From the NCBI GenBank assembly GCA_035499575.1, contig DATJYN010000025.1, positions 1-6,661 on the forward strand: a stretch of 6,661 nt of DNA. Direction: 5' to 3'. Made by a program: the position numbers and the translations under genes. This DNA is from RBG-16-66-20 sp035499575. Its GTDB lineage: Bacteria > Pseudomonadota > Gammaproteobacteria > Burkholderiales > SG8-39. The notes below the pieces were generated by a model. That model was not told where the DNA came from and searched no databases. It saw only the letters and a program-made list of their open reading frames with translations. Of this stretch, positions 1 to 5,697 are shown in pieces. Position 1 is the stretch's first letter, and the number at the start of each line of letters is the position of its first letter.

Positions 1-1
1 C

Positions 2-196
2 TGGGCGGCCGAGTTCGGCGCCGCCAGCTGGGCGCAGTACTTCCTGAAGTGGATCGTCGGCCACCCCGCGGTCACCTGCGCAATCCCGGGCACCGGCAAG
101 CCCGAGCACATCGCCGACAACGTCGCCGCCGGCTACGGCGCACTGCCGGACGAAAAAATGCGCCTGCGCATGGCGCAATATTTCGATTCCCTGTGA
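2..196 (+). CDS. Aldo/keto reductase, C-terminal end (5' truncated by window edge)
   Basis: Only the last 64 residues are present; the gene begins left of the window. Reading from base 2 gives an open frame ending in TGA at 194-196. The visible piece carries the signature of the last strand and helices of the aldo/keto reductase TIM barrel: HPAVTCAIPGTGKPEHIADN at residues 21-40, which in this family forms the loop that grips the 2'-phosphate and adenine of NADPH, followed by a typical short C-terminal helix (LPDEKMRLRMAQYF). Members reduce aldehydes and ketones in the cytoplasm with NADPH; the substrate cannot be deduced because the catalytic Asp-Tyr-Lys-His residues lie outside the window. 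Its stop overlaps the start of the following DUF3095 gene by four bases, which suggests co-transcription and translational coupling. Family assignment is confident from motif recall; subfamily is not known. Confidence 0.85.
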   Translation, partial: WAAEFGAASWAQYFLKWIVGHPAVTCAIPGTGKPEHIADNVAAGYGALPDEKMRLRMAQYFDSL

Positions 197-1389
197 CTGA
201 AATACTGAACAGCGCCGGCTTCTATGCCGGCCTGCCGGTGCTGCCCAGCTTCGATGCGGTCGCCGACACGCGGAATTTCGCGCAGTTGCCCGCCGACTGG
301 CACGTGGCGATGTGCGACGTGCGCAATTCGACGAAAGCGGTCGAAGCGGGCAATTACAAGCACGTCAACACCGTCGGCGCCTCGGCGGTGACGGCGATAC
401 TGAACGCCGCCGGCGACCTCGACATCCCGTTCATCTTCGAAGGCGACGGCAGCGCGTTTTGCGTGCCGCCGCAGCTGCTCGAAGACGCCAAGGCGGCACT
501 CGCCAAGACCCAGGAAATGGCGCACGATTCCTTCGGGCTCGAATTGCGCGTTGCGACGCTGCCGGTCGCTGCCATCCGCGCCGCCGGCCACGACATCTGG
601 GTCGCACGCGTGCGCGTCTCGGCGAACTACATCCAGGCCGCCTTTGCCGGCGGCGGCATGGGATATGCCGACCGGTTCATGAAGGATCCGGACACCGCGC
701 CGCTGTGCGAGATCAAGCCGGGCAGCGTCGTCGCGCGCGGCAGCCTCGAGGGCCTGGAGTGCCGCTGGCAGGACATTCCCAGCCTGCATGGCGAGACCGT
801 CAGCCTGATCGTGCGCGCGCTCACCACCGATGCCGGCAAAGCCGGCGCGATCTACCGGGAGGTCATCGCCAAGGTGCGCGAGGCCTACGGCAGCGACGAG
901 GCCTGCCACCCGCTGACGCCGCCCGCGCTGCAGCTCGTGCCGGCGCTGAGCGCGCGGCAGCTCGGCAACGAAGCCGGCGTGCGTGCCGCCGGGCGCGGGC
1001 GGTTCGGCAAGTGGCTGTGGCTGATGCGCGTGCGCTGGTTCGTGATCCTCGGCTGGTTCCTGATGAAATTCGGCCTGAAGACCGAGCAGACGGACTGGAG
1101 CACCTACAAGGAGACGCTGTTCCGCAATACCGACGTGCGCAAATTCAACGACGTCTACCGGCAGATCCTCGCCGGCACGGCCGCGCAGCGCCAGGCGCTC
1201 GACGCCTGGCTGGCGGAGCGCTATGCGAAACGCGAGCTGGTCTACGGCCTGCACGTGACCGACCGCGCTCACATGACCTGCCTGGTGTTCAACTACTCGG
1301 GCAAGCACCTGCATTTCATCGACGGCGCCGACGGCGGCCTGTTTCTCGCTGCGAAAGCCTTCAAGGAACGCGCCGCCAAGCTGATTTAA
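193..1389 (+). CDS. DUF3095 family protein, possible nucleotidyl-cyclase-like fold
   Basis: The protein is 398 residues long from the GTG at 193. I chose this start because it overlaps the reductase stop as GTGA and the family-like sequence begins right there (FYAGLPVLPSFDAVAD); the frame stays open upstream, but that part is an out-of-frame reading of the reductase. The pattern matches DUF3095 as I remember it: an N-terminal LPxDWxVAMCDVRNSTKA segment (residues 32-49), YKHVNTVGA (55-63), FIFEGDGSAFCVPP (80-93), AGGGMGYADRFMK near the middle, and a C-terminal GADGG. D42 and D85, in the DVRNST and GDG motifs, resemble the two metal-binding aspartates of class III adenylate/diguanylate-type cyclases; that is inference, not shown. 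Residues 274-295 form a Trp/Leu/Phe-rich stretch with interspersed Arg and Lys, which could be a membrane-touching amphipathic helix. The true function is unknown. It lies 22 bases before the oxygenase alpha start and is probably in the same operon. Confidence 0.8.
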   Translation: MTEILNSAGFYAGLPVLPSFDAVADTRNFAQLPADWHVAMCDVRNSTKAVEAGNYKHVNTVGASAVTAILNAAGDLDIPFIFEGDGSAFCVPPQLLEDAKAALAKTQEMAHDSFGLELRVATLPVAAIRAAGHDIWVARVRVSANYIQAAFAGGGMGYADRFMKDPDTAPLCEIKPGSVVARGSLEGLECRWQDIPSLHGETVSLIVRALTTDAGKAGAIYREVIAKVREAYGSDEACHPLTPPALQLVPALSARQLGNEAGVRAAGRGRFGKWLWLMRVRWFVILGWFLMKFGLKTEQTDWSTYKETLFRNTDVRKFNDVYRQILAGTAAQRQALDAWLAERYAKRELVYGLHVTDRAHMTCLVFNYSGKHLHFIDGADGGLFLAAKAFKERAAKLI

Positions 1390-1400
1390 GATGCGGGAAA

Positions 1401-1406
1401 AGGAGG
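1401..1406 (+). promoter_or_regulatory. Strong Shine-Dalgarno site setting the oxygenase alpha start
   Basis: AGGAGG lies five bases before ATG 1412. An in-frame ATG at 1391, two bases after the DUF3095 stop codon, would place this site inside the coding sequence, and it has no comparable site of its own in the end of the upstream gene. This favours 1412 as the real start. It is the only near-perfect ribosome site seen in the window; the other starts are coupled or weak. Confidence 0.8.
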
Positions 1407-1411
1407 CCTTC

Positions 1412-2737
1412 ATGAAGCAAGCCGACTATTCAAGCCTCGTCGAGCCAGACCGCGTGCGCAAGGAGGTCTACACCGACGCGCAGATCTTCGAGCGCGAGAT
1501 GGAGCGCATCCACGAGACGGTGTGGATCTACTGCGGCCACGAATCGCAGGTGCCGAAGGCGGGCGACTACTACACGGTGCAGATCGGCCGCCAGCCGATG
1601 CTCATGGTCAGGGGCCGGAACGGCAAGGTGAACGTGCTCTACAACCGCTGCCCGCACCGCGGCAACATGATCTGCGGCGACCGCAGCGGCAATACCGGCG
1701 AGCAGTTCCGCTGCTCCTACCACGCCTGGACCTTCCAGCTGGACGGCAGGCTGAAGAACATCCCGATGATGAAATCGGGCTACGAAGGCACGCGCTACGG
1801 CAAGGACAACCCCGACTGCAACGTCAAGAAGTCCGCGCGCGTCGAGAACTATCGCGGGTTTGTGTTTGCAAGTCTTTCCGATTCCGGACCCTCGTTAAAG
1901 GAATTTCTGGGTAAAAGCATCGTGGCCTTCGACGACATGTGCGACCGCGCGCCCGAGGGCGAGGTCGAGGTGGTGCCGAACTGCTTCCGCGTGATCCAGC
2001 ACTCGAACTGGAAGCTGTTCCTGGAAAACCAGCTCGATGCGCTGCATCCCTCGGTGGTGCACCAGTCGACCGGGCGCGCCGCGCACGAGGTCGAGAAGGT
2101 CCTCGCGAAGCACGCCAAGTCCGGCAGCGCGCCGCTCTCGTACCACATGCTGTCGGCGTTCGCGACCGTCACCATCGACAAGTGGGACAACTTCCAGACC
2201 GTCAACTATCCCTACGGCCACTGCATCCTCACCGGCTACCTGGGCCTGCGGCCGCAGGACCCCGACACGCTCGCCTACGACAAGATCATGATCAAGGCCT
2301 ACGGCAAGAAGCGCTTCGAGGAGATCGTCGGCGTCAACATCCACCACGTGCTGGTCTACCCTGGCCTCTCGGTGCAGTCTCCGCTACAGCAACTGCGCGC
2401 AGTGCGGCCGCTCGGCGTCGACCGCACGCTCACCGAGATCTGGCACTTCCGGCTGAAGGGCGCGCCGGAGGCGATCTACCGGCGCTCGCTCGCCTACTAC
2501 AACCTGGTCAATTCGCCGGCGACGCTGATCAACGCCGACGACCTGGAGAACTTCTGGAAATGCCACAACGGCCTCGCTTCCGACGGCGGCGACTGGGTCA
2601 GCCTCGCGCGCCACTACGGCCACGACATCGAGAAGAAGGACGGTACGGTCGAGAGCGCGCCGAACATGGGCACTTCGGAAGCGCCGATGCGGAACCAGAT
2701 GAAAGCCTGGGCGAAGTTCATGGGAGCCGGAAGGTGA
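1412..2737 (+). CDS. Aromatic-ring-hydroxylating dioxygenase, large (alpha) subunit, Rieske type
   Basis: This 441-residue protein is the catalytic subunit of a Rieske non-heme iron oxygenase, which inserts O2 into an aromatic ring using electrons delivered by a ferredoxin/reductase chain. The N-terminal Rieske domain has CPHRG at 80-84 and CSYHAW at 101-106, so the [2Fe-2S] ligands are C80, H82, C101 and H104. The catalytic domain has NWKLFLEN (199-206), then D209, H212 and H217 (DALHPSVVH), the iron-site histidines and the bridging Asp that normally passes electrons between subunits. The third iron ligand is probably D377 in NADDLEN, by analogy with naphthalene dioxygenase. The length is normal (about 420-460). 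The C-terminal SEAPMRNQMKAWAKFM is typical of the family. Codons for residues 147-170 are AT-rich, unlike the rest. The stop overlaps the beta start by four bases. The substrate is unknown; the HPSVVHQST motif differs from the common YHASLLH form. Confidence 0.93.
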   Translation: MKQADYSSLVEPDRVRKEVYTDAQIFEREMERIHETVWIYCGHESQVPKAGDYYTVQIGRQPMLMVRGRNGKVNVLYNRCPHRGNMICGDRSGNTGEQFRCSYHAWTFQLDGRLKNIPMMKSGYEGTRYGKDNPDCNVKKSARVENYRGFVFASLSDSGPSLKEFLGKSIVAFDDMCDRAPEGEVEVVPNCFRVIQHSNWKLFLENQLDALHPSVVHQSTGRAAHEVEKVLAKHAKSGSAPLSYHMLSAFATVTIDKWDNFQTVNYPYGHCILTGYLGLRPQDPDTLAYDKIMIKAYGKKRFEEIVGVNIHHVLVYPGLSVQSPLQQLRAVRPLGVDRTLTEIWHFRLKGAPEAIYRRSLAYYNLVNSPATLINADDLENFWKCHNGLASDGGDWVSLARHYGHDIEKKDGTVESAPNMGTSEAPMRNQMKAWAKFMGAGR

Positions 2738-3222
2738 CGGCGAAACTCGAGACTCAGCACGACGTAGAGCAGTTCCTCTACCGCCAGGCCGGGCTGCTGG
2801 ATGCCAGGCAGTGGCAGGACTGGATCGAGCTGTTCACCCCCGACGGCCTCTACTGGATGCCGCCGGACGCCTCCTACAAGACCTGGGACGGCCAGCCGTC
2901 GATCTTCGCGGAAGACAAGAACCTGATGACCGTGCGCATGCTGCGCGTGCTGCACCCGGATGCCTGGTCGCAGCGACCGCTGTGGGGCACCAATCACGTC
3001 GTCTCGAATGTCGTCATCCGGAAAATCGCCAGGAACGGCGACGTTGAGGTCAGCTCACGCTTCCACATGATGGAACTGCGGCGCGACGACGTGCGGCACT
3101 TCGCGGGATCCTATTTTCACGTTTTGAAAAAATCAAAGCGTGGCTACGGAATCAAACTGCAGCGCGTCGACATGACCAACGCGCAGGCGGCTTACGACTA
3201 CGTATTGCAGGTCTGGGTTTGA
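2734..3222 (+). CDS. Aromatic-ring-hydroxylating dioxygenase, small (beta) subunit
   Basis: The protein is 162 residues long from GTG 2734, within the usual 155-190 range for this SnoaL/NTF2-like fold. The start is fixed by the GTGA overlap with the alpha stop and by a GGAG stretch at 2723-2726; the frame is open further upstream, but that reads through the alpha gene out of frame. Recognisable family features are the N-terminal helix VEQFLYRQAGLLDARQWQDW, LFTPDGLYWMPP at 33-44, a central WGTNHVVSNV strand, and the C-terminal strand ending in YVLQVWV. Beta subunits have no cofactor; they stabilise the alpha3beta3 hexamer and may affect substrate choice. Codons for residues 125-142 are AT-rich, including AAA, TTT and TCA. 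The gene ends 25 bases before the stop of the convergent glycosyltransferase gene. No ferredoxin or reductase gene follows. Confidence 0.9.
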   Translation: MTAKLETQHDVEQFLYRQAGLLDARQWQDWIELFTPDGLYWMPPDASYKTWDGQPSIFAEDKNLMTVRMLRVLHPDAWSQRPLWGTNHVVSNVVIRKIARNGDVEVSSRFHMMELRRDDVRHFAGSYFHVLKKSKRGYGIKLQRVDMTNAQAAYDYVLQVWV

Positions 3223-3240
3223 CAGCCAGACAGGCGCGCG

Positions 3241-3262
3241 GCCGGCGCTATTCTGCGCTGGC
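3241..3262. other. Imperfect inverted repeat between converging genes
   Basis: GCCGGCGC at 3241-3248 and GCGCTGGC at 3255-3262 can pair over eight positions, with one G-T pair and a six-base loop. It sits at the junction of the convergent oxygenase and glycosyltransferase genes and covers the latter's stop codon. It could slow or end transcription from either side, but no T-tract follows on either strand, so it is not a classical intrinsic terminator. Confidence 0.3.
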
Positions 3263-4081
3263 GGCGAGCCGGTCTGCGATCCGCGCCACGCGGCGGAGCA
3301 GGCGAGGCAGCAGCAGCGCGGGCGGCGGCGGCGGCGGCAGCAGGCCGCGCTTGCGCATGTACTCGTAGGCGAAGGCGTAGAGGGGCGGCGTGTCGAGCGC
3401 ACGCAGGCGGTAGCCGAGGCGCTCGATCAGGTTGGTAAAAAGCACCTCGCCCAGCACTGAGTGGTCGTCGTCGTCCTGCGACTCGTGCGCGCGGCGATGC
3501 GGCAGGTGGCCCCACAGCGCCACCACGCTGTCGAGGACGCCGCGGTGCGTTGTGCCAACGCCGCCATGCGCGTGCAGCAGCGGCTCGCGCGAAAGCCCCT
3601 GGATGGCGACGAACCCGGTGCCCGCCTCCCGCTCGAAGGCCTCGACACAACGAGCGAAGTAGCCCTCGCCGGTCAGCAGGATGTCGTCCTCGGTAAACGT
3701 CCAGTACTCGTAGCGGTCACGGAAGCACTGGAACGCATGGTCGTAGCCGCCTAGCGACGAGCCGTAATTTTTGCGCGTCAGCACGCGCAAGATGCCCGCG
3801 CGCGTGCGCGTGCCGTCAATTCCACGCAGGAACCGGTTGCCCCTCTCCCAGCCTACGTCATTGTTGACGATGAGCGTATCGCAGGGCACGCCGGGATCGA
3901 CCTGACACTCCAACTCATGCAGCAAGCGCACAAGCTGAAGCACCGCCCCGGCGTCGGGGAACACCTGCGCGTGCAAGAAGGGCCCGGGCGGATCCCCGCA
4001 CAGCGTGGTTGCTCGCCGGACCATGCGCCCCGTGAAGCAGGTTGTGATGACCTTGCAGTGCTTGGCTGGCGTCACAGGCAC
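3248..4081 (-). CDS. Putative GT-A type glycosyltransferase
   Basis: The protein has 277 residues from GTG at 4081-4079; a GTG two codons later (4075-4073) is an equally possible start, and neither has a clear ribosome site. An ATG at codon 20 is less likely because the KVITTCFTGR strand before it looks like the natural N-terminus. Glycosyltransferase-like features in order are CDTLIVNNDVG (67-77, second nucleotide-binding strand), LTRKNYGSSLGGYDHAF (101-117), YWTFTEDDILL (126-136) where E131-D132-D133 takes the place of the metal-binding DXD, FVAIQGLS (157-164), and GEVLFTNLIERLG near residue 211. GT-A enzymes transfer a sugar from a nucleotide-sugar to a glycan or lipid; donor and acceptor are unknown. 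The C-terminus is odd: six prolines (249-254) and then an Arg/Leu-rich helix that might bind membrane. D203-D206 is a second homopolymer run. No other glycan genes are nearby. Confidence 0.65.
   Translation of the reverse strand: MPVTPAKHCKVITTCFTGRMVRRATTLCGDPPGPFLHAQVFPDAGAVLQLVRLLHELECQVDPGVPCDTLIVNNDVGWERGNRFLRGIDGTRTRAGILRVLTRKNYGSSLGGYDHAFQCFRDRYEYWTFTEDDILLTGEGYFARCVEAFEREAGTGFVAIQGLSREPLLHAHGGVGTTHRGVLDSVVALWGHLPHRRAHESQDDDDHSVLGEVLFTNLIERLGYRLRALDTPPLYAFAYEYMRKRGLLPPPPPPALLLPRLLRRVARIADRLAASAE
3320..3337. repeat. GGC triplet repeat encoding six prolines
   Basis: Six tandem GGC-type triplets lie inside the glycosyltransferase gene and are read on the minus strand as Pro249-Pro254. 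Slippage here would add or remove prolines without changing frame, so it could vary the linker length but not switch the gene off. A shorter GTC x4 tract at 3464-3475 encodes four aspartates in the same gene. Confidence 0.8.
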
Positions 4082-4261
4082 CGGGACGGCCCGCTGTTAC
4101 GGGGTTCGGCCACGCACCTCGATTCACGTGCAACCTGTTGTTTAATAAAACATTTTAATGTCGCCAAGGAAACCCCTGACGAATTTGAAAGCATCGGATT
4201 TAATTAGTTCCACGAGCGGCGCGTCGTTTCGCGCCGCCGGGCGCCGAGTGTCGCTAGCGTC
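4082..4261. other. Intergenic region between the glycosyltransferase and GNAT genes, AT-richer core
   Basis: No gene is seen in these 180 bases. Bases 4141-4200 contain 21 G/C of 60, far below the surrounding sequence, and probably hold the promoter for the leftward glycosyltransferase gene. On the minus strand a TAAAAT hexamer (one mismatch to TATAAT) lies within a short dyad, ACATT-TT-AATGT at 4150-4161, but I found no convincing -35 box 16-18 bases away. The dyad could be a small operator. An in-frame plus-strand reading covers the area but has no ribosome site or protein-like sequence. Confidence 0.4.
4216..4237 (-). terminator. Perfect 8-bp hairpin downstream of the GNAT gene
   Basis: GCGGCGCG at 4216-4223 and CGCGCCGC at 4230-4237 are exact inverted repeats around a six-base TCGTTT loop. 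On the minus strand the structure starts 24 bases after the GNAT stop codon, a suitable place for transcription termination. It is followed there by TCGTGGAACTAATT, which lacks a run of T, so an intrinsic terminator is only partly supported. It may instead act as an RNA 3'-end stabiliser or lie in the leader of the glycosyltransferase transcript. Confidence 0.4.
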
Positions 4262-4696
4262 TCAACGCTGGGTAAGCTGCTTCACGTAGAAATGGCGGCT
4301 TTCACCGGCCGGCGAACCTCGCATTCCGCCGAAGCGCTTGAAACCCAGCTTCTCGTAGAAGCCCGGCGCCTGGAACGAATAGGTATTGAGGTGCATGAGG
4401 CGGCTGCCGCGCCGGCGCGCAAGGCGCTCGGCCTCCCGCATCAGGCGCTGGCCATAGCCCAGCCGCCGCACGCGCGGCGACAGCCACAGCAACTCGACGT
4501 AGCTCTCCTTCCAGTACGACTGCAGGATCAGCCCGCCGAGCACGCGCCCTTCGCCGTCGCGGGCGGTAAGCACGGTGCGCGCGTAATGAAACGGCCCCCC
4601 CATCTTGCGGTTGTAGCGCAGCAGTCCGTCCCAGAGCTTGCGCGACATGGCGCCTGTGCGCTTTCTCTCCGCGACGATGCGCCCGGAATGTTTCAT
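4262..4696 (-). CDS. GNAT family N-acetyltransferase
   Basis: This is a 144-residue single-domain acetyltransferase that would move an acetyl group from acetyl-CoA to an amine; the acceptor is unknown. Motif A is clear: VELLWLSPRVRRLGYGQRLM (67-86), with the RRLGYG loop (77-82) that binds the pyrophosphate of CoA. Motif B follows as LNTYSFQAPGFYEKLGF (103-119), where the Tyr in PGFYEKLGF often serves as general acid. GRVLGGL at 50-56 is the usual strand before motif A. The start is uncertain: ATG at 4696-4694 gives 144 residues, while ATG at 4648-4646 (codon 17) would give 128 and leave out a basic leader with no family resemblance. Neither has a strong ribosome site. The gene is transcribed away from the receptor genes, with only 41 bases between the two annotated starts. 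Confidence 0.85.
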   Translation of the reverse strand: MKHSGRIVAERKRTGAMSRKLWDGLLRYNRKMGGPFHYARTVLTARDGEGRVLGGLILQSYWKESYVELLWLSPRVRRLGYGQRLMREAERLARRRGSRLMHLNTYSFQAPGFYEKLGFKRFGGMRGSPAGESRHFYVKQLTQR

Positions 4697-4722
4697 GCCC
4701 GGATGGTAGCAACGACAGCGGG

Positions 4723-4731
4723 TGGTATCCT
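4723..4731 (+). promoter_or_regulatory. Possible extended -10 element just before the first receptor gene
   Basis: TGGTATCCT fits the extended -10 pattern TGN-TATNNT. Transcription starting seven bases after it would begin at base 4738, the GTG start itself, giving a leaderless mRNA; no Shine-Dalgarno sequence is visible before this GTG. The -35 region is poor. Matches this short arise by chance, so this is a suggestion only. Confidence 0.2.
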
Positions 4732-4737
4732 CGCCAG

Positions 4738-5697
4738 GTGATCGTCAGGATCTTCGCGCTGATCTGCGCCGCCCTGCTGGCGCTGCCCGCTGCGGCGCAA
4801 AACTTCCCCTCCAAGCCTGTCCGCATCATCGTCGTCTACCCGCCCGGCGGCACCAGCGACGCGGTCACGCGGCTGCTGGCGGAGAAGCTGTCCGCCTCGC
4901 TCGGTCAGCAGGTTCTGGTGGAGAACCGCGGCGGTGCCGGCGGCGCGATCGGCATGGACGCACTGGCGAAGTCGGCGCCGGACGGCTACAGCATCGCCTT
5001 CTCCGCGATCAGTCCGCTCACGCTGCTGCCGCACGTCGGCAAGGTCCCCTACGACCCGCTGAAGGACATCGTGCCGCTCGCGAGCGTGATGTTTTCGCCG
5101 GTCTACTTCCTCGCGACGCCCGCCTTCGCCGGCGCCAGTTTTGCCGACATGGTGCGGGAGGCGAAAGCGAAACCGGGCACGCTGCGTGTCGGCACGTCCG
5201 GCATCGCCACGCTCGGCCACCTGATGGTCGAGCAGCTGCGGATCGCGGGCGTCGATCTCGTGCACGTACCGTACCGCGGCGGCGGCCAGGTGATCACCGA
5301 TGCGGCCGGCGGGCAATTCGAGCTCTTCACCGCCAATCCCAGTCCTGGTGTCAACTCGATGCTGCAGCAGGGCAAGTTCCGCATACTTGCGGTCGCCGCC
5401 CCGAGGCGCCTGCCCGCGCTGCCCTCGGTGCAGACGATGACCGAACTGGGTTATCCGGACTCGAACTACACCTCGCATTTCGGCTTCTTCGCGCCCGCGA
5501 GGACGCCGGAGACGGTGCTGAAGCGCCTGCACGACGACATCAATGCCGCGCTCGCGCTGCCGGAGTTGGCGGAGCGCCTGACGAAGCTGGACAACGTGGT
5601 CGCGCCCGCGACGCAGGAGCAGTTCGCGCAGGTGGTGCAGCGCGAATACGATGCGAATGCGAAAGTGGTGGCGAAAGCGGGAATAAGGCGCGAGTGA
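4738..5697 (+). CDS. Bug/TctC family tripartite tricarboxylate receptor, periplasmic (first of pair)
   Basis: The precursor is 319 residues, the normal length for Bug (Bordetella uptake gene) receptors. Residues 1-20 form a Sec signal peptide with an Ala/Leu-rich core and an AAA cleavage site before Q21. Family motifs are VVYPPGGTSDAVTR (32-45; D41 is the conserved PGGxxD aspartate), VLVENRGGAGG (59-69), AKSAPDGYS (77-85) and HVPYRG (176-181). Such proteins form a two-lobed periplasmic trap that holds carboxylates or amides through water molecules and either feeds a TctAB transporter or serves as a sensor. No transporter subunits are in the window, which is usual for the many orphan Bug proteins of betaproteobacteria. 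The ligand cannot be read from sequence. The GTG start has no ribosome site, but it is the best start before the signal peptide. The stop shares one base with the next gene's ATG. Confidence 0.9.
   Translation: MIVRIFALICAALLALPAAAQNFPSKPVRIIVVYPPGGTSDAVTRLLAEKLSASLGQQVLVENRGGAGGAIGMDALAKSAPDGYSIAFSAISPLTLLPHVGKVPYDPLKDIVPLASVMFSPVYFLATPAFAGASFADMVREAKAKPGTLRVGTSGIATLGHLMVEQLRIAGVDLVHVPYRGGGQVITDAAGGQFELFTANPSPGVNSMLQQGKFRILAVAAPRRLPALPSVQTMTELGYPDSNYTSHFGFFAPARTPETVLKRLHDDINAALALPELAERLTKLDNVVAPATQEQFAQVVQREYDANAKVVAKAGIRRE

Noticed and set aside
1391..1411. Alternative upstream ATG for the oxygenase alpha subunit
   Set aside because: It would put the strong AGGAGG site inside the coding sequence and add seven residues that are not family-like.
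133..1413. Long minus-strand open frame opposite the DUF3095 gene
   Set aside because: It is an antisense shadow typical of high-GC DNA: His/Arg/Ala-rich, no family resemblance, and the plus strand encodes a recognisable protein throughout.
312..1415. Plus-strand open frame overlapping DUF3095 in another frame
   Set aside because: The product is Arg/Ala-rich and low in complexity with no domain; it overlaps the recognisable DUF3095 frame entirely.
1939..2733. Upstream extension of the beta-subunit frame through the alpha gene
   Set aside because: This section translates to an Arg/Pro-rich shadow; family-like sequence begins only at GTG 2734, where the GTGA overlap lies.
3223..3262. Intrinsic terminator for the oxygenase operon
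   Set aside because: An imperfect stem is present but no T-tract follows on either strand, so it is listed only as an inverted repeat.
3198..3650. Minus-strand open frame within the glycosyltransferase region
   Set aside because: It is an Arg/Ala/Pro-rich alternative frame; the 3248-4081 frame carries the glycosyltransferase-like motifs.
4693..5532. Minus-strand open frame opposite the first receptor
   Set aside because: It has an Arg/Asp/Val/Gly-rich composition typical of antisense shadows, no motifs, and lies opposite a clear signal-peptide-bearing receptor gene.
4722..5696. Upstream extension of the second receptor frame across the first receptor, giving a 643-residue fusion
   Set aside because: The extension is out of frame with the first receptor and has no family motifs; the second receptor's own signal peptide begins at 5697.
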